DNA of 64,000 nucleotides from Endozoicomonas euniceicola (lineage in GTDB: Bacteria; Pseudomonadota; Gammaproteobacteria; Pseudomonadales; Endozoicomonadaceae), in NCBI RefSeq assembly GCF_025562755.1, contig NZ_CP103300.1, positions 1,308,501 to 1,372,500 of the forward strand, in the 5' to 3' direction. Positions 55,993 to 64,000 of the stretch are shown here, piece by piece. Below the pieces are notes generated by a model, which saw only the letters and a program-made list of their open reading frames with translations, did no database searches and was not told the DNA's origin. The stretch's first letter is position 1. Each line of letters begins with the position of its first letter. The position numbers and the translations under genes were made by a program.

Positions 55993-57243
55993 TTAAGGCT
56001 CAAGCTGCCTTGTTAGATTTTTAAGAAGGACGTTTCTCGCACCGTTGATGTCTCTGTCAACGGTGAAACCATTGCCTTTTATAACTTTTGATGAACCAAG
56101 CCGATCATCAATACTGCCATCCCATGAGCGGGTCTTTGACGTGTACGCTTCATTGCAATCCACAACGTGCTTTCCGTACTTTCTGGCGTACCACTTCAAA
56201 CGCACCTTAAACCCGTAATGATTGAGATCTAGCATCTGGCGGCAGGTATTCCGGCGTATGGTACGCACCTTTTTGTCTTTTCGTGTGACCATGCCCCTCG
56301 TCTCGAAAGACGGCAGAAAGATAACGTCATAATTGGATACAAGCTCGAACGCCAGTCGGTTATGCAAGTCCAGAATAATGTCATCTTTCTTGCACTTAAG
56401 GCGGTTAATCTCTTTGTCAAAGTTGACAATACGATCCTGCGCCCACTGAGGCATGTCAGGAAACTTTATGCCTTTTTGGGTGTTTAGAATCTTTTGTTTT
56501 TGCCCAATGAAATTGTCAACTCGTTTCATAAGCGGGAACAACTTTTCTTTGGCAAAGTCATTTCCTGCAATTAAAGCCTCTTTATCGCTGAAACAGGTAG
56601 CAAAAGTTCGCACTCCGGGGTCGATCCCAACACACTTCACTGCGCCTTGGATATCGGCATTGAGTTCTATGTGTTGTTGAACCTGAATGAACCAGCGCCC
56701 TTTGTCACAGGTAATAACGCATGATTTACCAATGGCTTCGGCAGGCACTTCTTCCGTTAGATGGATTCTGCCCAACGCATTAACGCAAGGGTTCAATCCC
56801 TTTGGCAGTCTATCAATAGAGAATGAGTGCCTGCTTCCTTTACGGCTCTTAAAACTTATTTCTGAGAAACCTCCACTTGCCCCTTTGAGTTTTTTGTTTT
56901 TACTGCAAACAGACTTGAATGTTGTCGCTGCCGCTAGTGTTCCATTATCTGAAATAATAGAGTTATAAGCCCGTCCATTGTCTTTTTGCTCCTTCTCCAC
57001 CTGAGCCTTTATCGACGGGCGCATATTAATAAATTTACCATTTTCGTCCTTGTATTTGTCATTGCGGAACCGCTCCACAGCCAGGTTGTAAGAACGCCTG
57101 TAAAGAGCAAGTGCATCCCTGTAGGCCGGTTCATTCTCCGGGTAAATTCTGATCCTTTTTGATGCTACGATCTTTGCGCCTTTTAGCGGAACGCTGTCCG
57201 TAGTGGCTGTTGCAGAACGAGGTAATGAAACCGATAAGCTCAT
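55993..57243 (-). CDS. tnpB: TnpB of an IS607-type element, zinc ribbon apparently lost
   Basis: About 416 residues from ATG 57243; the open frame extends to 57546 but that part lies over tnpA in another frame. RuvC-like residues are visible: Asp in VGIDPGVRTFA, Glu in LPSFETRG, Asp in TVDRDINGARN. In place of the usual Cys pairs between Glu and the last Asp, the sequence reads EAYTSKTRSWDG...LGSSKVIKGNG with no Cys pair. Its start lies about 113 bases inside tnpA, which suggests coupling. Confidence 0.85.
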   Translation of the reverse strand: MSLSVSLPRSATATTDSVPLKGAKIVASKRIRIYPENEPAYRDALALYRRSYNLAVERFRNDKYKDENGKFINMRPSIKAQVEKEQKDNGRAYNSIISDNGTLAAATTFKSVCSKNKKLKGASGGFSEISFKSRKGSRHSFSIDRLPKGLNPCVNALGRIHLTEEVPAEAIGKSCVITCDKGRWFIQVQQHIELNADIQGAVKCVGIDPGVRTFATCFSDKEALIAGNDFAKEKLFPLMKRVDNFIGQKQKILNTQKGIKFPDMPQWAQDRIVNFDKEINRLKCKKDDIILDLHNRLAFELVSNYDVIFLPSFETRGMVTRKDKKVRTIRRNTCRQMLDLNHYGFKVRLKWYARKYGKHVVDCNEAYTSKTRSWDGSIDDRLGSSKVIKGNGFTVDRDINGARNVLLKNLTRQLEP

Positions 57244-57697
57244 GGGTATCAAAGGCTTCACCGGAACCATTCGAGTCATCCAAAACTTCGATTTGTCCTC
57301 CTGATAATTCAACGAGCCACTTGATAAGTTCGAATCCTGATCGTGCGAGCCTGTCTTTTGTGGTAACCACAATGTGGGTTGGATGGTCGCACATCGCTGA
57401 TTCCAGAATGGTTTGCAGTCCTTTTCGTTTAAAGTTGAAAGCACTGGCAATGTCACTGATAAATTCTGCGTCAGGATACCTTTCGAGCAAGCGTCGCCTT
57501 TGCGTAGCAATGGAAGATTTTTGCTTCCCTGAGCTAACCCTTGCATAGCATATCTTCCTCTGCTGGTTGATGAATATGCGGTAGTGACCCCCGCTCGTTT
57601 GCATTATTTTCTCGTAATGACCGCTTTCGATCTTTCGCCTTATTGTCTGGGTTGTTACGCCCTCAATCTTGGCAAGTTTGGTTGTGGATACCCACAA
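57131..57697 (-). CDS. tnpA: IS607-family serine recombinase (TnpA)
   Basis: 188 residues from TTG 57697, with AGAGG 8 bases upstream. A MerR-like helix-turn-helix at the N-terminus (TKLAKIEGVTTQTIRRKIES) precedes the resolvase domain with catalytic Ser in YARVSSGKQ and a downstream TTKDRLARSGFELI arginine region. IS607 enzymes integrate with little target preference. It looks intact. Confidence 0.9.
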   Translation of the reverse strand: MWVSTTKLAKIEGVTTQTIRRKIESGHYEKIMQTSGGHYRIFINQQRKICYARVSSGKQKSSIATQRRRLLERYPDAEFISDIASAFNFKRKGLQTILESAMCDHPTHIVVTTKDRLARSGFELIKWLVELSGGQIEVLDDSNGSGEAFDTHELIGFITSFCNSHYGQRSAKRRKDRSIKKDQNLPGE

Positions 57698-57762
57698 AAT
57701 AAACGCCTCTGGCTATCTATGTTGTTGTCAGTATAACAAGTTATGTTGCGATTGTTGCATTT

Positions 57763-58398
57763 TTATTTAACTGCAATCCCCGTTCCAGTCGCTCCACAGG
57801 CCAACCCCGCCAGCCCGGCGGTTTTGATATTGATTGCCGCATTAATATCCCTGTCGTGAAGGGTATTGCACTTCGGGCATTTCCATTCACGGATAGACAA
57901 CGGCAAACTTTCATGGATGAATCCGCAACTGGAGCAACGCTTGGAGCTGGGAAAGAATCGGTCTATCTGAACAACAATTCTTTCTGCCCACTCGGCTTTG
58001 TACTGCAACTGCCGTACAAATTCACCCCTGTTTGCATCAGCTATATGCTTTGCCAGTTTTGGATTTTTGATCATGCCTTTCACATTCAGGGACTCTACAC
58101 AAACAACTTGGTTCTCGTTAATGAGTTTGCGGGATGCTTTATGAGTAGCATCCATCCGGCAATCGGCTATTTTCGCATGAAGACGGGCAACCTTGAGCTT
58201 TGCTTTAGCTCGGTTGTTACTGCCTTTCTGCTTTTTCGCCAGCTTACGCTGAAGGTAGGTGAGCTTTTGCTCGTAGCGCTTGGTGTGTCTTGGATTACCG
58301 GATTTTTGGCCGTCTGAAGTGACGAACAGATCATTTAAGCCTAAAAGTACGGGGTTTTCCGCTAGTTTTGATAAATACTGGTGACACTCTCCCTCCAC
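57763..58398 (-). pseudogene. Truncated TnpB (IS200/IS605 type), N-terminal half missing
   Basis: A 211-codon frame holding the second half of a TnpB: LGLNDLFVTSDG (the first RuvC Asp region, abnormal start), VVCVESLNVKGM (Glu), the zinc ribbon CSSCGFI...CPKCNTLHD and DRDINAAINIK (last Asp). The first 10 residues (MEGECHQYLSK) do not look like TnpB and come from a deletion or insertion junction near 58380. It lies directly upstream of the IS607 element. Confidence 0.8.
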
Positions 58399-58877
58399 TA
58401 AATCGGCAAGCCGATTCTAGCGAGGGCTTCTAATCGGGAATTACGTGCGACCCACTATGTCAAATAACATAGCCTCTCGCTGTCGTACAGGTTGCCGAAC
58501 CACGACAGGGGAACTCTTTACACATACGCTGTGTCCCAGCGCATCGGCGGTAGAAGCCAGAAAACGGTTGTGTTTTCCTGATTTGTTTCTCGTAGTTAGT
58601 CCAGCAACGGTGACGCTTGAGTATTTGTCCAGAGGCTTATCTGTCTGTCGAGTAGGCTGTTGTCTCAGCCACCAAGCCCATTATGCAGGGTTTCGCAGTG
58701 CACTGAAGTTAGTACATGGGCTTGCTCTACGCAAGCCTCGCTATCCATCTCCATCCAAACCTTCAAAGGTCGCGCCGCTCCCAATGAGAGGCTATGGATG
58801 GAGAATTTCGCAAGGTTCGTTAAAAATACCTCTGCATGTTTGCTGCCAGCCTTTATGGCTGGCAACAAACCATCCGT
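58399..58877. other. IS-remnant-like intergenic DNA
   Basis: About 480 bases between the truncated TnpB and the META gene. An inverted GAATCGGCTTGCCGATT segment at about 58402-58418 resembles an IS end hairpin, and CCAGCC/GGCTGG pair near 58848-58863. Plus-strand and minus-strand frames here have no recognisable domain. Confidence 0.4.
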
Positions 58878-59642
58878 TTACATGCTTTTTACGGGTTCCG
58901 CTTTAACATCCAGCGCCGCTTTATCCAGATTCAAAGGATAGTGACTCTGGCTAGTGTAAAGCAGCTTGCCGTTCTGCCGCACTTCTACAGAGATAGCATA
59001 CGAATGCCCCGCCTGAATCAAGTGTGGAGCATAAGGCAGGTCAAAAGCGACCGGTCCGTGAATCTCACCTTTAATCCTGATTTTCTGTTCACCAATAACC
59101 TGTAAGTGGGCGTCTTGTTTGCTGACGTCACTGAGCCGGATCATTACCTGAGAATTTCGGGGGAAACTCCCTGTGGAGGTTTGCACCTGACCTTTAACAC
59201 GGCCTGTTTCAGCCATAAAGACGATGGAGTCCTGACCGCCTGCTTCTTTAAGAATCAGTTGCCGGCCATCCATAAGCATCTGGTTCGTTTTCTGCAGCGT
59301 AGTGTGGAACGCCATTTCCTGCTGCATCACCGGTTCCCGGCAAGCCATCATTGTTGAACCAATACGTCCAAACGAAAAATCGCCTTTCTCTATCTGATAG
59401 CCACCAAAGTAACTGTTGCAAGGTCCTTTGCCATTTATCTTACCCTGAGAGGCAGAACCCTGCGCCAGCTCCATCGTGATACGCTTGCCACCAACCGGGG
59501 CTTCCCCATTGATTGAACTCATTACCCATATCTGCCCCTGTAGCATGTCTGGCGTGACAACAACAGGCTTGTGCGTTGAACTGCAGGCTGCCAGCATAGA
59601 GCTAACGGTCAATACCGTCGCAAAACGGCCAATGGTTCTCAT
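58878..59642 (-). CDS. Lipoprotein with META (HslJ-like) and YbaY-type domains
   Basis: 254 residues. A lipobox LAAC follows the signal segment FATVLTVSSM. Residues 35-140 form a META domain (WVMSSINGEAPVGGKRITMEL, NGKGPCNSYFGGY, STMMACREP), and residues 145-250 resemble YbaY (VKGQVQTSTG, SQVMIRLSDVS, PVAFDLPYAP). Such proteins sit in the outer membrane or periplasm and are linked to stress or envelope roles. The two domains are usually separate. Confidence 0.85.
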   Translation of the reverse strand: MRTIGRFATVLTVSSMLAACSSTHKPVVVTPDMLQGQIWVMSSINGEAPVGGKRITMELAQGSASQGKINGKGPCNSYFGGYQIEKGDFSFGRIGSTMMACREPVMQQEMAFHTTLQKTNQMLMDGRQLILKEAGGQDSIVFMAETGRVKGQVQTSTGSFPRNSQVMIRLSDVSKQDAHLQVIGEQKIRIKGEIHGPVAFDLPYAPHLIQAGHSYAISVEVRQNGKLLYTSQSHYPLNLDKAALDVKAEPVKSM

Positions 59643-59887
59643 GATATCTATCGCACCTCTTATTGCTTGAGTACAGATTGAACTTCAGAGTCCAGGAGAT
59701 TATTACAACTCCAGTGGAGTAAAGACGGCACCCGGAATATTACGTCTGACAACCGGTTTGGTGAAATTATCGGGAGTCAGTTCACTGTAAAATTCAATAA
59801 GTTCAGAAGTTAAAATGTTTTTTCCATGACATTTGCCAAAAAAGCACAGTATGATCTTCACTCGAATCAACTTGCTTATGACTGATC

Positions 59888-60562
59888 ATGAAATGCCACC
59901 CCTCCCAAAAACCACCTATGCTCAACAGGGCTTACAGCCTTGGGGAAGAAATAGCGAATAGCGTAACCCACGGTATTGGAGCCATGCTAAGTGTAGCAGG
60001 GCTGACACTGTTGGTGACTTACGCCGCTATACAAGGCGACACCTGGCGTGTAGTGAGTTTTAGTATTTACGGCGGAAGCATGATACTTCTGTTTCTTATG
60101 TCGACCCTTTACCACAGTTTCCAGAATAAAAAAGTAAAACAAGTTTTCAAATTGCTGGACCACTGTGCCATTTATTTGTTGATTGCAGGGACTTACACAC
60201 CTTTCCTGCTGGTTACCCTCAGGGGAACAACGGGATGGATCCTTTTTGCCATCATCTGGCTGCTGGCCTTTACAGGCATTATTTTTAAGCTGGCATTCAG
60301 GCACCGCTTTAAAAAGCTTTCCCTGCTGACCTATGTAGCAATGGGCTGGCTGGCACTGTTTGTCGGACAGGAGCTAACCCAAAGACTGTCAGCCGGAGGC
60401 ATGGCATGGTTAATTGCAGGCGGGCTGGCTTACACTCTGGGCGTGATATTCTATGTTTGGAAAAAGCTACCCTATAACCATGCCATCTGGCACCTGTTTG
60501 TATTAGCCGGAAGCCTTTGCCACTACACAACTATTTTTGTTTATGTTTTGCCTGACAGCTAA
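59888..60562 (+). CDS. Haemolysin III/YqfA-family membrane protein
   Basis: 224 residues, or 214 from a second ATG at 59918; neither has a strong ribosome site. NSVTHGIGAMLSVAGL and YHSFQNKKVKQVFKLLDHCA are the HlyIII/PAQR motifs with conserved His, and a C-terminal NHAIWHLFVLAGSLCHYT repeats the pattern. Seven membrane helices are expected. Some members act as membrane-homeostasis proteins; haemolytic activity should not be assumed. Confidence 0.88.
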   Translation: MKCHPSQKPPMLNRAYSLGEEIANSVTHGIGAMLSVAGLTLLVTYAAIQGDTWRVVSFSIYGGSMILLFLMSTLYHSFQNKKVKQVFKLLDHCAIYLLIAGTYTPFLLVTLRGTTGWILFAIIWLLAFTGIIFKLAFRHRFKKLSLLTYVAMGWLALFVGQELTQRLSAGGMAWLIAGGLAYTLGVIFYVWKKLPYNHAIWHLFVLAGSLCHYTTIFVYVLPDS

Positions 60563-60588
60563 CCTTGCAGTACTTCCATTGCACCTGA

Positions 60589-60640
60589 TGCCTGACCGGC
60601 TGCCAATTATGCAGAAACTGATTCAGCCCTGGTCAGGCAT
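60589..60640. other. Long-loop inverted repeat at the end of the ART-like gene
   Basis: ATGCCTGACC and GGTCAGGCAT are perfect arms separated by 32 bases. The right arm includes the stop codon of the minus-strand gene at 60633. It may act as a bidirectional stop or processing site between two convergent genes. Confidence 0.4.
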
Positions 60641-61328
60641 TAAACAATCTAACCACTTTCTTTGCAGCAGCCAGCCCCCTGTCAAACATTGATTCATATC
60701 GGGGGTTAACCCATAAATTAAGCCTGGTTGTTGCAACGGGCCATACAGGACTTACTGATGGTGGTGCAGGAAAGCCTTCAGGCCATACAACCCCTACCAC
60801 TGATGAATTTAAGATGTTGCATGGAAAGCAAACTTCACATATTTTTTTAAGGATCGGGAATGTTGAATACAGATAGTCCATAGACTGGGCAGGCATAGCA
60901 AAACCATTCATGTTCATTCCATCAATCAGGTAAATACAACCACTAACTTTATCTTCAGTCTTATTTTCATTCTTACAATACCCAGCTGCGACTTGTGCAC
61001 AAATGGCAGCTGATATACCGTCACCTCCCGTATAACCGGGTATGCCAGAGCCAGTCATCATAACTATTTGATGCATTGACTTCACCGAGAGCCGTAGCAT
61101 AAAACCCTGCTCAAATATAACTTGCGGAGACCTGCTATCTGCCCTGAAGGCGTATCCAGAAAAATACCTGGTAGCCCCATACTCTTTGGAACTCCTGGCA
61201 GAGATATGCCTACTGCCGGGTATGATTGTTGTATTCTGAAATTTTAAAGGGTTTGTCAATTGCAGCACAGTATATTCTGAGTGCATAACACCGGTCTGGG
61301 AGCTACTGCTGGAACCAGGCTCAAACAT
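60633..61328 (-). CDS. Possible ADP-ribosyltransferase-fold (ART) protein
   Basis: About 231 residues from ATG 61328; AAGGAG lies 9 bases upstream, so the longer frame to TTG 61397 is rejected. AFRADSRSPQVIFEQGFMLR resembles the first ART strand of pertussis/cholera-type toxins (R-x-D-x-R-x-P..IF..GF). GDGISAAICAQVAAGY fits the STS-strand position, and CIYLIDGMN the following strand. A Glu in KICEVCFPCNI lies about where the catalytic Glu falls, but the first Glu of the E-x-E motif is replaced. No signal peptide is visible. This is an eye-based resemblance only. Confidence 0.5.
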   Translation of the reverse strand: MFEPGSSSSSQTGVMHSEYTVLQLTNPLKFQNTTIIPGSRHISARSSKEYGATRYFSGYAFRADSRSPQVIFEQGFMLRLSVKSMHQIVMMTGSGIPGYTGGDGISAAICAQVAAGYCKNENKTEDKVSGCIYLIDGMNMNGFAMPAQSMDYLYSTFPILKKICEVCFPCNILNSSVVGVVWPEGFPAPPSVSPVWPVATTRLNLWVNPRYESMFDRGLAAAKKVVRLFNA

Positions 61329-61402
61329 ATTCGCATGCTCCTTTAAGCCATATTGCCTGACTAAAGAATAGTGTAGAGACTGTTTTTTATTTCGCAAATA
61401 GC

Positions 61403-61435
61403 AAAAAACCCAATCGATTTCTCGATTGGGTTTTT
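61403..61435. terminator. Terminator at the end of the rRNA operon
   Basis: CCCAATCGA and TCGATTGGG form a 9-bp stem with a four-base loop, A-run on one side and T-run on the other. It lies just past the last truncated 5S unit and about 75 bases before the ART-like gene start. Confidence 0.85.
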
Positions 61436-61443
61436 CTAATTAA

Positions 61444-61571
61444 GTGCCTGACAATGACCTACTCTCACATGGGCTCTTCCATAAAAAGCCCACACTACCA
61501 TCGGCGATGTGTCGTTTTTTCTTCACACAGCAAAAAGCCCGACAGATTGCTCTATCGGGCTTTTTAATTGA
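61444..61571 (-). repeat. Truncated 5S plus terminator unit, copy 1
   Basis: A 128-bp unit identical to the next two. About 70 bases match the 3' part of 5S rRNA, with an enlarged helix-IV-like hairpin (GGGCTTTT/AAGAGCCC). A rho-independent terminator at 61532-61565 precedes it in transcription direction: stem GCCCGATAGA/TCTGTCGGGC, GCAA loop, T-run. Confidence 0.9.
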
Positions 61572-61699
61572 GTGCCTGACAATGACCTACTCTCACATGG
61601 GCTCTTCCATAAAAAGCCCACACTACCATCGGCGATGTGTCGTTTTTTCTTCACACAGCAAAAAGCCCGACAGATTGCTCTATCGGGCTTTTTAATTGA
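61572..61699 (-). repeat. Truncated 5S plus terminator unit, copy 2
   Basis: Identical to copy 1, with its terminator at 61660-61693. The 5' half of 5S is missing, so it cannot make a normal 5S rRNA. Confidence 0.9.
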
Positions 61700-61827
61700 G
61701 TGCCTGACAATGACCTACTCTCACATGGGCTCTTCCATAAAAAGCCCACACTACCATCGGCGATGTGTCGTTTTTTCTTCACACAGCAAAAAGCCCGACA
61801 GATTGCTCTATCGGGCTTTTTAATTGA
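61700..61827 (-). repeat. Truncated 5S plus terminator unit, copy 3
   Basis: Identical to copies 1 and 2. Its terminator at 61788-61821 directly follows the second full 5S gene and is probably the one that gene uses. Confidence 0.9.
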
Positions 61828-61828
61828 G

Positions 61829-61947
61829 TGCCTGACAATGACCTACTCTCACATGGGGAATCCCCACACTACCATCGGCGATGTATCGTTTCACTTCCGA
61901 GTTCGGGATGGGATCGGGTGGTTCCAATACTCTATGGTTATCAGACA
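61829..61947 (-). rRNA. rrf: 5S ribosomal RNA, distal copy
   Basis: About 119 nt. The ends TGTCTGATA and ATTGTCAGGCA pair as helix I, and the middle GGAACCACCCGATCCCATCC and CCATGTGAGAGTAGGTCA are 5S hallmarks. It differs from the proximal copy mainly in helix I and a few loop bases, with changes that preserve pairing. Confidence 0.95.
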
Positions 61948-61989
61948 AATTTTGCGTGTTTCAAAGTCTTACTATGAATTGCTTTAAAA

Positions 61990-62017
61990 CAAAAACGCTG
62001 GTGTTAATTCAGCGTCT
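61990..62017 (-). terminator. Terminator between the two 5S genes
   Basis: On the minus strand ACGCTG and CAGCGT flank a nine-base loop and are followed by TTTTTGTTTT. Read-through would be needed to express the distal 5S. Confidence 0.75.
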
Positions 62018-62027
62018 TATAATTAAG

Positions 62028-62146
62028 TGCCTGGCGATGACCTACTCTCACATGGGGAAGCCCCACACTACCATCGGCGATGCGTCGTTTCACTTCCGAG
62101 TTCGGGATGGGATCGGGTGGTTCCAACGCTCTATGGTCACCAGGCA
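62028..62146 (-). rRNA. rrf: 5S ribosomal RNA, proximal copy
   Basis: About 119 nt, starting TGCCTGGTGACC and ending CGCCAGGCA, which pair as helix I. It follows the 23S gene by about 190 bases. Confidence 0.96.
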
Positions 62147-62170
62147 AAACTGGTCGAGCCTTCGGCTCTC

Positions 62171-62310
62171 AAGCTGGAAGCTATAAGCTTAAAGCTCGAA
62201 GCTGAACGCTCCTGGAATCCAAAATATACTTAAACAGCTTTGTTTATTCTTGCTCTACACTCTCTCACTATTGCGTACAGCTTCCGGCTTCAAGCTTATA
62301 GCTTCAAGCT
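62171..62310 (-). repeat. Inverted AGCT-rich arms in the 23S-5S spacer
   Basis: A left arm (62171-62205, AAGCTGGAAGCTATAAGCTT...) and a right arm (62278-62310) are near reverse complements over about 33 bases around a 70-base loop. They may form an RNase-III-type processing stem in the pre-rRNA. Confidence 0.7.
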
Positions 62311-62334
62311 CTTCAAATCGCTTTGGCGTTATAT

Positions 62335-64000
<1,666 letters not shown>

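Larger units (their letters stand above)
55861..57720 (-). mobile_element. IS607-type element with serine recombinase and tnpB
   Basis: tnpA (serine recombinase) overlaps tnpB on the minus strand. After the tnpB stop, a CCCCG/CGGGG hairpin with an 11-base loop lies at 55868-55888, right next to the yaiI stop, and probably belongs to the element end or guide RNA. Exact ends are not fixed because IS607 has no inverted ends. Confidence 0.8.

Noticed and set aside
57244..57546. N-terminal extension of the IS607 TnpB
   Set aside because: It lies wholly over tnpA in another frame and has no TnpB-like sequence.
58446..58877. Group II intron fragment (GTGCGAC start on the plus strand)
   Set aside because: I could not find a domain V-like hairpin or a reverse transcriptase frame.
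58445..58906. Plus-strand 153-codon frame next to the truncated TnpB
   Set aside because: It has no domain, runs into the META gene, and its composition looks like antisense of IS remnant DNA.
61444..61987. Three near-identical plus-strand protein frames in the 5S array
   Set aside because: They are translations of the antisense of 5S-derived repeats, with no ribosome sites.

Overview
The window looks like a chromosomal segment of a marine, host-associated gammaproteobacterium, most like Endozoicomonas. This is inferred from protein styles (E. coli-like Pgm, LamB, MalEFGK, MalM, Cra, CsdA/CsdE/TcdA), the mix of several IS families, and lineage-specific secreted proteins; no search could be run. 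It is metabolically centred on storing, degrading and importing alpha-glucans.

Layout. (1) 0.5-18.3 kb, all on the minus strand: a glycogen cluster in transcription order glgP, glgB2, glgX, [IS block], pgm, glgC, glgA, glgB1. The IS block (about 7.6-11.1 kb) is an IS200/IS605-type element with divergent tnpB and tnpA. Its tnpA was split near the start by a DUF4277/IS1634-like insertion sequence with clear inverted ends and a 6-bp target duplication. (2) 18.5-24.9 kb: a large secreted protein of unknown function, a maltoporin (lamB1), a divergent LacI-type regulator (malR-like) and a small secreted Cys-pair protein. (3) 25.1-43.1 kb, plus strand: two paralogous maltodextrin operons in tandem, malE-malF-malG-malK-malQ twice, then malM (minus) and a second maltoporin (plus). 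LacI-type palindromes of the form TGTAAA(C/G)GTTT.CA lie upstream of lamB1, malE1, malE2 and glgP, suggesting that one regulator links import and glycogen turnover. (4) 43.2-55.9 kb: a 15-bp minisatellite inside a secreted-protein gene, tcdA facing a csdA-csdE fusion, an Omp85-type barrel, a LysR regulator, an unknown small acidic protein, a PTS IIA protein divergent from a Cra-like regulator with a Cra-like operator between them, a Cds1-like PLP enzyme, a eukaryotic-type HisA, a tyrosine phosphatase and a YaiI/DUF188 protein. (5) 55.9-58.9 kb: an IS607 element next to a truncated second tnpB. (6) 58.9-61.4 kb: a META+YbaY lipoprotein, a haemolysin-III membrane protein and a possible ADP-ribosyltransferase-fold protein. 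(7) 61.4-64 kb, minus strand: the 3' end of an rRNA operon, with 23S (partial), two full 5S genes and three identical 128-bp units, each a truncated 5S plus its own terminator.

How the genes work together. Maltodextrins cross the outer membrane through LamB1/LamB2, are bound by MalE, imported by MalFGK2 and rearranged by MalQ. GlgP releases glucose-1-phosphate, which Pgm interconverts with glucose-6-phosphate. GlgC, GlgA and GlgB build glycogen from glucose-1-phosphate, and GlgX with GlgP takes it down.

The points most worth a second look are the tandem truncated 5S/terminator array, the ART-like protein just downstream of it, the eukaryotic-type HisA, the shared mal/glg operators and the nested IS.
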